Shown: one piece after another, positions 16,099 through 24,515 of the stretch
Layout of the letters: each line of letters starts with the position of its first letter
Numbering within the stretch: position 1 is the first letter of the stretch
Source: Halopseudomonas litoralis
GTDB lineage: Bacteria; Pseudomonadota; Gammaproteobacteria; Pseudomonadales; Pseudomonadaceae
Length of the DNA: 64,000 nt
Reading direction: 5' to 3'
Assembly: GCF_900105005.1 (NCBI RefSeq)
Contig: NZ_LT629748.1
Span: forward strand, 2,976,001 to 3,040,000
Position numbers and translations under genes: made by a program
Notes under the pieces: generated by a model
The model's input: the letters and a program-made list of their open reading frames with translations, nothing else
What the model was told of the DNA's origin: nothing
The model's database searches: none

Positions 16099-18980
16099 CG
16101 ACCGATTCCCCGCTTTTCATCCAGCCGCCGGGCTATTTCGATCGCTGCGTCCAGTTCAGAGCAACCGTCATCCTGCATGATCCGGCGGCGCTCGGCCTTT
16201 TCCTCACCTTCAGTGCCAGCGAGAGCCAGATACAGGCTGGGCGGCACCACCCGAAACAGTGATTCAAGACGCCCGCCCAGTACCACCCCTTCGGTATATT
16301 TGCGGGTGACTTTGGTTGCCGACTGCACCAGCTTGCGCTGATCCTCCGAGAGCTCCTTAAAGCGCATGACCTTGGCCACCTCATCCGGCGGCATGGTCAG
16401 CAGCACCCACCACTCGATCATGTTCAGCAGCTTGGTTGCTACTTCCGGGAAGTCTTCCAGGTTCTGGGTAGCCATCCACAGCCAGTGCGATAATTTTCTG
16501 CCCATCTTGCCTACGGATACCAGAAACGGAGCCAGCAGCGGATTGGTGGTCAGCAAGTGGGATTCATCGATCACTTGGACAATGGGACGACCACCGTACT
16601 GATCGCGCTCAGCCATAGCGGTAATGACGTTGGTGATGGAGATGATGGACAGCGCCAGCTGCGCGGTATATCCGCCGTCAGCGTAATGGGCCAGGTCGAT
16701 AATGGTAACGTCGCACTCAGGCCACGCCTCTCCAGGCCGGTTGAACACCTCTCCATCAAAACCATCAACATACAGCCCCATGGCTTCACCCATTTCATAA
16801 GCTCGCCTGCGGCCATGCTCCGGCGTGTCGGGATGAAGGGCTATCTCACGAAAAGCGGCCCGGACATCTTCAGTCAGACACTGCCGGCCTTCGCTGACCG
16901 CGCTGCGTGCCGCGCGGAAAATCGCATCACGAACCGTGCGTTGGTCACTGCGGCGAAACAACGCTTCCTCTTTGGGGTCGCCGCCGGTGATCATCAGCCT
17001 GGCGGTGATCTCCATTTCACCAAGGATATTGCGCTCCTCTTCCGCTTCTTCGTCGATTTCCAGATCCGCCGGATCGTCTTCCATCCCGGCCCGCGCCTCG
17101 ATATCCTTCAGCTGCCTGCGTCGCAACTCTTCCGGCTCCAGCAGCCGGTGAGCCTCGGCAAAGGGCGGCAGGCGAACACCGCTACCAGGTGACAAGCGCA
17201 CTTGATTAACCGACAGCCCGAGGCGCTCAAAATACTGGCCTAACAGCCCAAAGCTGTTGCCCTTCTCAATAATGAACAGACGGGGCCTGCGCACCGCCAT
17301 CAGCTGAGCCAGCATGGCATTCAGCGTCGCCGATTTACCCGCCCCGGTCGGGCCGAAAATCAACATATGCGCATTGGCCTGACGATCATCCAGGTTCAGC
17401 GGATCAAAGCTCAGGGTTTCGCCCCCGCGGTTGAAAAAACTCAGTCCCGGATTGCCGGTGCCCCGGGCTCGACCAAAAACGGGTGCCAGGTTGGCAAGAT
17501 GCTGCACAAACTGAAACTGGGTGTACCAGCGGTTTTTCCGGTCCAGCTCCGGCTGGAAATTCATTGGTACCCAGCGCAGGTAACTGTTCAGCGCTGCGAC
17601 TTCATCTTCCAGTTCGGTCGGTTTGAGGTTCGCGTTAATGAGGTGAGTACAGAGCTGCAGCAACCGGGTATCCAGTTCTGCATCGGAACTGCCACGGAGA
17701 AAGAACACCAGGCTGCTCTGATACAGCTTGTGGCTCTCACTCAGCATATCCCGCGCTTTATCACAGTCATGACGAACACTGGCAGCCAGTACCGAGTCGC
17801 CAATGGCTTTCTGACGCAAGGCATTGATATGCGCTTCCAGCGGCTCCTGCGGGGTAGCGATGATCGTCAGGCAGGCCACCGTGCCTTCGGGCATATGGTC
17901 AAACAAGGCGTTGCGCGCGTTGGAGTCACCACGGGGTAACTCGCCCGTCAGATGACCGAGTTTGGGCGGCGTTCTCACCTCCTCAACCGGCACCACACAA
18001 TGCGGCATGCCATCGAAATACCACAGGCCCGTATCCGCATCGCCACGGGGGCTGGACGCCAGCAAACCTTCCGCCAGGTCATATGACCAGGCTGGCTGCT
18101 CTGGGTATCTAAAGCAGTCATGGAATGCTCTGGGGCTGTCCGGTGACAGCCGCGGACGCGGATTAAACCAGGGCATCATCCAGTTGTGGAAGTCCGCACC
18201 GTTGTAGCGTTTCATGCGCAAGCCGGCGGCCCCCAGGCTGCCGGTGAGCCGGTCATAGACATGGTTTGCGGCCGCCTCGGGATTTAGCGAGCGCTTGCGG
18301 TCGCCAATGCGTTTCTTGCCCTTTTTGGCGTGCTCCGGCAGCCAGCGGTACAGCACCAGCCGGGCTTTTCTTGTATGCCCGCGCCATTCTGCCTGGGTGA
18401 CGATCTCATCGACAAAAAGACCACCTGGCCGGGAAATAGCTGCCAAATGCCGCTCCATATTTTCCAGCCAGTCCTGGGTGAAAGGACTCTGACGCACCGT
18501 CGGCTTGATGTATGCCTGTATTGCAGCAATATCAGACCGGGGATCGGTATCGTCACTGACATACATCTGCACCACCCAGGGGTAGTCATCCTCTTCCGGC
18601 AGACTGTCCTGCAAGGCTGCTTCAATCTGATCCCGCAGCTGCTCGAGCGACTCCGGCGAACGGCCTTCCGTAGGGATGGGAACAACCTCAGCGACTATTC
18701 CCACCGACTTGCCATCTTCCAAGAGAAAGCACCCAGACTCCTCCAGATATTCAACCCATGGGAGTCGACTGGCAAAGCTGGGAGCACGCCGGTACATCCG
18801 GCGCAGTACCTCCATGGTCGTGGGTTTGCCGCGTGGCAGTACCAACCGCTGGTTCGCTTCATCGGTCAGCAGACCTTCAACCTGGCCCAGGTTCACTGAA
18901 GCATCCGGCTCAGAGCGGACTTCCTGCCGGTCTGTCGTGGACGAGTAGTATCTCGCCATGATCCCATTCAGTCCGGTCAT
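16095..18980 (-). CDS. traC: VirB4/TraC-like conjugative transfer ATPase (TIGR03744, PFL_4706 family)
   Basis: This 961-residue cytoplasmic ATPase powers assembly and function of the type IV secretion channel. It shows Walker A GPTGAGKSATLNAML near residue 545 and Walker B VQVIDESHLL near residue 800. The family block GRKLSHWLWMATQNLEDFP follows, with an N-terminal VirB4-type domain. The start at 18980 has an ideal AAGGAGG six bases upstream and shares one base with the preceding stop (TGATG). Length and motif spacing match the PFL_4706 family, so the gene is intact. Confidence 0.95.
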   Translation of the reverse strand: MTGLNGIMARYYSSTTDRQEVRSEPDASVNLGQVEGLLTDEANQRLVLPRGKPTTMEVLRRMYRRAPSFASRLPWVEYLEESGCFLLEDGKSVGIVAEVVPIPTEGRSPESLEQLRDQIEAALQDSLPEEDDYPWVVQMYVSDDTDPRSDIAAIQAYIKPTVRQSPFTQDWLENMERHLAAISRPGGLFVDEIVTQAEWRGHTRKARLVLYRWLPEHAKKGKKRIGDRKRSLNPEAAANHVYDRLTGSLGAAGLRMKRYNGADFHNWMMPWFNPRPRLSPDSPRAFHDCFRYPEQPAWSYDLAEGLLASSPRGDADTGLWYFDGMPHCVVPVEEVRTPPKLGHLTGELPRGDSNARNALFDHMPEGTVACLTIIATPQEPLEAHINALRQKAIGDSVLAASVRHDCDKARDMLSESHKLYQSSLVFFLRGSSDAELDTRLLQLCTHLINANLKPTELEDEVAALNSYLRWVPMNFQPELDRKNRWYTQFQFVQHLANLAPVFGRARGTGNPGLSFFNRGGETLSFDPLNLDDRQANAHMLIFGPTGAGKSATLNAMLAQLMAVRRPRLFIIEKGNSFGLLGQYFERLGLSVNQVRLSPGSGVRLPPFAEAHRLLEPEELRRRQLKDIEARAGMEDDPADLEIDEEAEEERNILGEMEITARLMITGGDPKEEALFRRSDQRTVRDAIFRAARSAVSEGRQCLTEDVRAAFREIALHPDTPEHGRRRAYEMGEAMGLYVDGFDGEVFNRPGEAWPECDVTIIDLAHYADGGYTAQLALSIISITNVITAMAERDQYGGRPIVQVIDESHLLTTNPLLAPFLVSVGKMGRKLSHWLWMATQNLEDFPEVATKLLNMIEWWVLLTMPPDEVAKVMRFKELSEDQRKLVQSATKVTRKYTEGVVLGGRLESLFRVVPPSLYLALAGTEGEEKAERRRIMQDDGCSELDAAIEIARRLDEKRGIGR

Positions 18981-19432
18981 CAGCGCCTCCTTATTGGGCG
19001 TTCGAGTGCATTCATGTCCGGGATGGCCATCTCACCCGGCATGGCGTATTCAGGCATGGTGTACAGCGGAAATACCGTGGAATAGCCCGGTACGGGGACC
19101 GGCTCCCCTCCGGCCACATGAGGAAAGACGTACATGACCAGGTCTGGATTGGGCAGACGTGCAAACTGACTGTAGATTTCATTTGCCGCATTTCGGGTGT
19201 ACTGAATACGCTGCTCCACCATAGGCTGATCACCGATGGGGCGACGCAAATCTGACCGGGCATCCAGCAGTGCTTGCTGACTCAGATTGTCACCACTGTC
19301 ACCGCCAGCGGAATGGCGCCAGATATCCTGCATTGTCTGGCCACCATGCGGCATCAGCTCTTCCTTGGATGTGGCGCATCCGGTCAGTGCTGCTGCCAGC
19401 AAGATCACAACAAGGCTATTAGGGAAGTTCAT
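18980..19432 (-). CDS. Conjugative transfer lipoprotein (TIGR03751 family)
   Basis: The 150-residue protein has a lipoprotein signal (lipobox LTGC at about residues 16-19) and the compact conserved region of TIGR03751 lipoproteins (MPHGGQTMQDIW, then LPNPDLVMYVFPH). It is the outer-membrane TraV-like or VirB7-like candidate of the channel. It overlaps the upstream TIGR03752 gene by 14 bases. Confidence 0.9.
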   Translation of the reverse strand: MNFPNSLVVILLAAALTGCATSKEELMPHGGQTMQDIWRHSAGGDSGDNLSQQALLDARSDLRRPIGDQPMVEQRIQYTRNAANEIYSQFARLPNPDLVMYVFPHVAGGEPVPVPGYSTVFPLYTMPEYAMPGEMAIPDMNALERPIRRR

Positions 19433-20852
19433 TAAAGCCCCCCGCAGCTATCTGATGGCGCACCTTGCGGCCCGCCTGGTCATAGTCGATTTCCAGAGGC
19501 TGTTCGATATGCACAGCAACCTGGACGCCGGGCTGTACGTACACGGCGGCGAATGCTTCGCCGTATAACCGGTTAACCCAATCGGAGATGTCAGAGATAC
19601 CGTTGGTCAACACTGAGGCAGCCGCCTGATTTCCGCTGATAGCAGTGGATACCGAGCCATCAGTGTTGATAGTGGCGACGCCAGTCGACTCATCAATCAG
19701 GCTTGATGCGACAGCCGCACCAGCCGCTGTAATCAGTGCACGGCTACCCAGATACTCCTTGGCATTACTGCGGCGGATGCCACTGACACACGGAATCCCA
19801 TAGGGATCAGAGATATAACCCAGAACGTCATCACTGGATTGTGTTCGTGAGAGGTTACCCGTAGCCGGCTGGGGAATGGTGCGGACAGTTCCATCCTCAA
19901 AGACAAAGGTCATCGAGGTAATGGCTCCTCTCACACATGATAGCGTCCAGTCGCCCGTTGCCGTACCACTGACAATGGCCGAGTGCACCTCGGGAATTTC
20001 AATATGGTTTGCCGTGAGGTTATCCTTGCCGATGATCACCTTGAACGGATACGGATCACTGACGGTGCCGTTCACCGGCACGCGACCAATCAATGCCGTC
20101 ATGCCGAGCGACCCCATCAAAGTGGCGTTGGCCGGTACAGTGTAAACCGGCTCCAACAGCGCAGCATCAGGCTGGCCGGTAGCCTTGGACTCCAGGCTTG
20201 ATGCACCTCTACTCACAGAATCGGCGAGCAGTCCTGCCTCGTCAGCGAAGGAAGATGGAAACGACCATTTGCCTTGATCTCGTCCTGTCTGCGCTTGCTC
20301 TCCATCCATGGGCTTGACCCAGACAACCGGGGTAGCTGAACCCTGCTCCGCATCACCCCATCCGCTACCAATCGGTATACGTCCATGCTCGCCCGTGCCG
20401 GCTTCTCTGGCGTAATTGTTCTTCAACTGGTCAAACTGCTGCTCGAAACGGCTCAGCAAGGACTGCTCCCGGATGCGCTGGGCATCGTCCATCCGACGCC
20501 GTTCCTGCTGCATCAGGGTTTCGAGCTTGCGATCAACATGTCTGTTCTCCTCGGTCAGCTTCCGGTTCTGATCCGCCAGCTGCTGGCTTTCAGACCGCGT
20601 GCCTTCCAGGTCCTGCTCCATCATTCGTACCCGGCCTACGAGGGTGGCGACGGTATCCTGTGGCGTATCACCCTCTACCCCCAGCAATTTCAACTCTTCG
20701 GGTTTGAGTTCCAGCGTGGTGTCTGAGAGCTGATGCGACCGCCCTGCGTCGTTATCGCCGCTACTGGCCATAACGACAACCAGCAGAACAATCACCAATA
20801 CAGCCGGAACCAGAATTTTCAGGAAGCCGTTGCTTTTCAGTGCCATGGCCAT
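19419..20852 (-). CDS. ICE protein of the TIGR03752 (PFL_4705) family, TraB/VirB10-like
   Basis: The 477-residue protein has one N-terminal membrane anchor (FLKILVPAVLVIVLLVVVMASSG) and a coiled coil (about 60-145) typical of the periplasm-spanning TraB/VirB10-type scaffold. The C-terminal beta domain (GSLGMTALIGRVPVNGTVSDPYPFKVIIG) and the block GIPCVSGIRRSNAKEYLGSRAL identify the TIGR03752 family. GGAGG lies seven bases before the ATG. It likely bridges inner and outer membranes between the VirB4-like ATPase and the lipoprotein. Confidence 0.92.
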   Translation of the reverse strand: MAMALKSNGFLKILVPAVLVIVLLVVVMASSGDNDAGRSHQLSDTTLELKPEELKLLGVEGDTPQDTVATLVGRVRMMEQDLEGTRSESQQLADQNRKLTEENRHVDRKLETLMQQERRRMDDAQRIREQSLLSRFEQQFDQLKNNYAREAGTGEHGRIPIGSGWGDAEQGSATPVVWVKPMDGEQAQTGRDQGKWSFPSSFADEAGLLADSVSRGASSLESKATGQPDAALLEPVYTVPANATLMGSLGMTALIGRVPVNGTVSDPYPFKVIIGKDNLTANHIEIPEVHSAIVSGTATGDWTLSCVRGAITSMTFVFEDGTVRTIPQPATGNLSRTQSSDDVLGYISDPYGIPCVSGIRRSNAKEYLGSRALITAAGAAVASSLIDESTGVATINTDGSVSTAISGNQAAASVLTNGISDISDWVNRLYGEAFAAVYVQPGVQVAVHIEQPLEIDYDQAGRKVRHQIAAGGFNELP

Positions 20853-20853
20853 C

Positions 20854-21675
20854 TCAATCCTCCTTACCGACAGGCTGGATGCGAGGAAGGTGCAGGCGCT
20901 CTGCCAGGGGACCCCGGGTGACGATGATCACGGTAGTCGTGTCATCCATCTGCCCATGCACGCCAATGTTTGGATGCATGAACGTCGCCGCCTCAAGGGC
21001 ACCCTGCAGGTAGCGAGGATCAAGTGCGAAGGCGCGATGCGGATCCTGGTTGCGCAGTTCAATTGCAGTAACATGCAGCCCGTCCAGGCTCCATGCCGCG
21101 ATGGGTGTAGCGGCTACCGGCAACGCGGGTAACAGGGTGTTGAGTGATTGCGGCAGCTGCATGGCAACCCGGTTGATGCCCGCTACCGGCTCAATTACTC
21201 GCAACGGCGAATACAGTGACTGGGCAGCGAAACGCGTCAGCAACACCGGCAGCGGTGCGCGTTTTTCTTGAATAGACTCATTATCTGCGCCCCGAACGGG
21301 GTCAGCGTCAGAAGGCTCAGCATTGACTACCTGAATCTGCTCTGCCGAAGCACCGGTCTTCGCCGTCAGATCTATCAGCAGGATTTCTCCTGTCGATTCA
21401 TCCCGTAATTGCACCCGCTGTGTATCAAACGCCTCCTGCGCCCTGAGGTAGAGCACCCCGCCTGTTGACTGCACGCGCAACACATCGCTCTGTGCAATGC
21501 TCAGCGGCAGACCAACAGATACGTTTCTGTCCAGCACCACCAGTCGTTCAGTACCTACCGGCAGATCAATGGCCAAGGGTGTTCTATCCCACACCATCAG
21601 CTCAATAGCACTGGCCATCGGGGAAAGTAGCAATACGCCGCACAGCGCTTTGCTCAACAAGACCAAGGCTTTCAT
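20854..21675 (-). CDS. ICE protein of the TIGR03749 (PFL_4704) family, TraK/VirB9-like
   Basis: The 273-residue exported protein (signal peptide ending near ASA, residue 23) has the TIGR03749 pattern MVWDRTPLAIDLPVGTERLV, a stretch VLYLRAQEAFDTQRVQLRD and a C-terminal part on TAIELRNQDPHRAFALDPRYLQG. This family takes the TraK/VirB9-like place in the outer-membrane core complex. It overlaps the upstream TraE-like gene by four bases (ATGA). Confidence 0.9.
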   Translation of the reverse strand: MKALVLLSKALCGVLLLSPMASAIELMVWDRTPLAIDLPVGTERLVVLDRNVSVGLPLSIAQSDVLRVQSTGGVLYLRAQEAFDTQRVQLRDESTGEILLIDLTAKTGASAEQIQVVNAEPSDADPVRGADNESIQEKRAPLPVLLTRFAAQSLYSPLRVIEPVAGINRVAMQLPQSLNTLLPALPVAATPIAAWSLDGLHVTAIELRNQDPHRAFALDPRYLQGALEAATFMHPNIGVHGQMDDTTTVIIVTRGPLAERLHLPRIQPVGKED

Positions 21676-22307
21676 GGCGTGTCTCCCGGCATGGTCAGAC
21701 GCTGCGGCTTACCCTCAAAGCAATCAATCTGCAGTCCGAAGGGGTTCTGCTCCCGATCCATATCCGCGCGCACCACACGCAGCGGGTAGCGGACATACAC
21801 ATCCCGTACATCCACGCCGCCGTACTGCTCATTGATAACCAGATCCAGATCCGCAACCCAGGTATCCTGCCCCAGGATCTTGATCGCTTCGGCACGGTAT
21901 CCTCTGCCGGGCACCTCAAAAACGCCCCGGACACGCCCACGCAATTCGCCACGATTACGGCGGGCGTCATACTCGCTGGACAGCGCGATACGGCAAGACG
22001 GAGTAAAGAAGGCCTGTAAGCCATGGATGTTGCGCTGATAATCAACCTCCCCGTTGACTGTCCAGCGGTTGAGCTGCTGCCAGATATAGAAGCTGAAGGC
22101 GTACACGGTAGAGGGCGGTACTTCCCACCACTTCTGTGTAGAGCCACTACGCAGATCGGGCGGGATACTGATGGTCAGGTCTTTGGGAGCCTGATACCAA
22201 CCCCACCACATGGCGGCACAAGCTAGAACAAGTACGGCACAAAGCGCCCTCAGAGTGGTGATATGCGCGTCTCGCGAAGCATTGGCGTTACGGTAGCGAG
22301 ACATCAC
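21672..22307 (-). CDS. ICE protein of the TIGR03746 (PFL_4703) family, TraE-like
   Basis: The 211-residue protein has one N-terminal membrane segment (LRALCAVLVLACAAMWWGWY) and a periplasmic domain with the family pattern VYAFSFYIWQQLNRW, FFTPSCRIALSSEYDARRNRGELRGRVRG. It takes the TraE/VirB8-like role in the inner-membrane complex. It overlaps the upstream gene by four bases. Confidence 0.9.
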   Translation of the reverse strand: MMSRYRNANASRDAHITTLRALCAVLVLACAAMWWGWYQAPKDLTISIPPDLRSGSTQKWWEVPPSTVYAFSFYIWQQLNRWTVNGEVDYQRNIHGLQAFFTPSCRIALSSEYDARRNRGELRGRVRGVFEVPGRGYRAEAIKILGQDTWVADLDLVINEQYGGVDVRDVYVRYPLRVVRADMDREQNPFGLQIDCFEGKPQRLTMPGDTP

Positions 22308-22687
22308 AGTTTCCTCTGCCCAGGCTTGAGCGTGGGGTTTCTCCGGATGCTGTAGTTCGTAGAATGCGTGATCAACTTCTCCATCGTTGGAAACCCCTTG
22401 CCCGCCAGTTTGAATTGCAGCTGTCGGTACATGAGCGATGTCGGTCTGCCCCGGCGCAACCGCCGCATGATGGTGCCACCGAAGAAGAGCGTCACTCCGG
22501 CGCCAAAAAATGCCACGGTAGGCACCATCGCAATAGCGCCCGAGAGCACTGCTGCGATAATGCCCAGTGGCGTAAATACGCCGAGACCAGCCAGTGTCAC
22601 CGTGACCACTTCCTTCCCGGTCATACCCCTGAACACCACCGGCGCAGCATTCAAACGCTTGGGAACCCAGCTGATGTTATTGGCCAT
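22304..22687 (-). CDS. Conjugative transfer protein of the TIGR03750 family, TraL-like
   Basis: The 127-residue protein has two adjacent membrane helices (about 25-75) and the family pattern MRRLRRGRPTSLMYRQLQFKLA. It corresponds in size and position to TraL/VirB3-type inner-membrane proteins. I start at the ATG 22687 (MANNISWVPKRLNAAP); the longer frame upstream would overlap the previous gene and lacks a signal. Confidence 0.9.
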   Translation of the reverse strand: MANNISWVPKRLNAAPVVFRGMTGKEVVTVTLAGLGVFTPLGIIAAVLSGAIAMVPTVAFFGAGVTLFFGGTIMRRLRRGRPTSLMYRQLQFKLAGKGFPTMEKLITHSTNYSIRRNPTLKPGQRKL

Positions 22688-22704
22688 GTTGGTCTCCGGC
22701 TCTG

Positions 22705-23070
22705 TTACTGGGACAGAATGGGCGCTGCTACTGTCGCCAGCCAGACCACCGCAACGATCAACACCACACCAACCATGGCTGTCACTGCAAATTTGCCCCA
22801 GGTTTCCCGCTCCCGTGCCTCCTTGAAGGAGGCGACTGAAGATGAGGCCACGACCATGAACGCCACCACACACAAGACCAAGCCAATCAGGATTGCGCCG
22901 TCATAAACGTACCCCTGCGCTGTTGCCAGGAGCCCGCCACCACCGACCTGACTGGGTGCATCCATGGTCGGTAAGCCTTGAGCGAAACCCTGGCCCACAC
23001 CTGCCCCAGCCAGAATCAGGCTTTGTGAAACTTTCACAGCAACTTGTTTTAATCTTCGGTAAAATTTCAT
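22705..23070 (-). CDS. ICE membrane protein of the TIGR03745 (PFL_4702) family, pilin-like
   Basis: The 121-residue protein starts with a basic signal sequence, then a Gly-rich segment and two membrane helices (about 54-75 and 94-117) flanking a short charged loop (SFKEARERETWGKF). This is the TraA/VirB2 pilin-like build and the TIGR03745 family pattern. It lies between two other small membrane proteins, as usual in this operon. Confidence 0.88.
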   Translation of the reverse strand: MKFYRRLKQVAVKVSQSLILAGAGVGQGFAQGLPTMDAPSQVGGGGLLATAQGYVYDGAILIGLVLCVVAFMVVASSSVASFKEARERETWGKFAVTAMVGVVLIVAVVWLATVAAPILSQ

Positions 23071-23113
23071 GAACTGCTCCTTACGGGTCGTATCAGAGTC
23101 AAAAAAACGATTC

Positions 23114-23341
23114 TCATGACAGCAGAATCCAGAACGTCACCACAACGATGAGCGTCGCCTTGATAGCCGCATGCACGGCTTCATCTCCGCCCAGATTGCT
23201 CTTGGCCCAGCCACGATATGTAGAAACAAAAATCCAGCCGGCAATCATCAAAACAACGACGCAGCCAACGCCAACTATCAACCCCCAGACATCAATCGAG
23301 CTGAAGCCGGAGCCGGCCTTGAAGGCCTCCTCGGGGGTCAC
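23114..23341 (-). CDS. ICE protein of the TIGR03758 (PFL_4701, DUF3262) family
   Basis: The 75-residue protein has two membrane helices (about 18-44 and 55-74) separated by WAKSNLGGDEAVHA and matches the DUF3262/TIGR03758 family by size, pattern and position. The gene overlaps the RAQPRD gene by four bases. Its exact role in the mating channel is unknown. Confidence 0.88.
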   Translation of the reverse strand: MTPEEAFKAGSGFSSIDVWGLIVGVGCVVVLMIAGWIFVSTYRGWAKSNLGGDEAVHAAIKATLIVVVTFWILLS

Positions 23342-23679
23342 CGTCGCCTCTCCAGGTAGCTACCGACCACGTCGCCTTCAATGGTGCCGAGGTGGCGGGG
23401 TGGCACACGTCTGGGTGACAGGTAGTCATCCAGTCCGCGCTGGATGGCACCCACATCATCGCGAGCCCGCGGGATGTCCAAGTACACGTCCGCCTCCCCG
23501 ACCTGGTCGGCCTGCCTTGCTTCCAGACGCTCCAGTACGGTCACAACCTGTTCGAGCTGAAGATGGATCAGCGCGAGGTCGCGACGCTGGATCTCGTCAT
23601 AGGGCTCGGATGCCCAGGCCGGACTGGCCATTGCGAGCGGCGCGGCCAATAACAGAAACAACGGTTTGATAAGGGACAT
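23338..23679 (-). CDS. RAQPRD-family ICE periplasmic protein (TIGR01690)
   Basis: The 113-residue exported protein has a signal peptide (cleavage near AWA, residue 20) followed by a helical region IHLQLEQVVTVLERLEARQADQ that corresponds to the family's named RAQPRD segment in degenerate form, then YLDIPRARDDVGAIQRGLDDYL. I chose the ATG at 23679 because it gives a proper signal peptide; a frame start 42 bases upstream is possible, and neither has a strong ribosome-binding site. Role unknown. Confidence 0.82.
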   Translation of the reverse strand: MSLIKPLFLLLAAPLAMASPAWASEPYDEIQRRDLALIHLQLEQVVTVLERLEARQADQVGEADVYLDIPRARDDVGAIQRGLDDYLSPRRVPPRHLGTIEGDVVGSYLERRR

Positions 23680-23816
23680 GTGCCAAGCAACCCCCGGCGT
23701 TATGCTTTGCGACAGTGTCAAAGCAGGCGGGAAGCAATGCGATAGAGAACATTAAGTGCAGCGCAACGGGTTTTAATGAAAGCCGAGGGCAGGCTGAAGA
23801 ACACCGGTTTTGCTGG

Positions 23817-24515
23817 TCAGAGGTACTTTTTGAAGGTACTGGTCGCAATCGCAATGAGCAGGCCGAACAAGGCGGCACAGGGCAACAGGAACAGATTGGG
23901 GTGGATGGCAAACGGCAGACTCAGGTAAACCAGCCAGCCAAGCAGAAACACCGGAATCACGGTGCGCTTGGCGTGGTGGTAGATGAAAGCACTCTCCCGG
24001 CCAGCTCCGAAGCGACGCAGATCCCGAAGCACCAGCCCGTCGACCAGACCCACCAGCGCAGCCAGCAGGAACAGCGGGCTGGTTAACAGGAGAATGACAC
24101 AGCGGGTCAACGTCATCAGGGTGACGTACATGGCTGCCAAGGCATAATCCTTGAGCGTGCCGACCCAGCCCCTGCTGTTGGCATTCAGTGCCCACTCGGC
24201 TATGCCACTTCGGACAAACAGCCACTCGTTCACTGATGCCAATATCTGACCGGAAAAGATGACCGGGTCCGACACCAGCAAGGAACGGGGAAAATTGCTG
24301 TCCAGCCAACGCATCTCTTGACGCATAACGTATTCGGCATGATCCGCACCGGGCAGGGTCCACCATGCAAAATAGATCCCGGCCCACTCGATCAGTACTG
24401 ATATGAAGATCGAAACCAGCACCACTCCCAGTACCTTGAAGGGCAGCGAAAGGGTTCTGGAAAGCAACCCTGTCCGTTTCTTTTCAGCAGCCCTGACACG
24501 CGGGTCTTCAGCCAT
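23817..24515 (-). CDS. ICE membrane protein of the TIGR03747 (PFL_4697) family
   Basis: The 232-residue protein has four membrane segments (about 25-50, 120-145, 183-203 and 205-225) and the family patterns WLDSNFPRSLL and LVGLVDGLVLRDLRRFGAGRESAF. It follows traD with an eight-base overlap, the usual order in this class, and probably works with the coupling protein at the inner membrane. About 137 bases separate it from the next gene, the largest gap inside this operon segment. Confidence 0.9.
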   Translation of the reverse strand: MAEDPRVRAAEKKRTGLLSRTLSLPFKVLGVVLVSIFISVLIEWAGIYFAWWTLPGADHAEYVMRQEMRWLDSNFPRSLLVSDPVIFSGQILASVNEWLFVRSGIAEWALNANSRGWVGTLKDYALAAMYVTLMTLTRCVILLLTSPLFLLAALVGLVDGLVLRDLRRFGAGRESAFIYHHAKRTVIPVFLLGWLVYLSLPFAIHPNLFLLPCAALFGLLIAIATSTFKKYL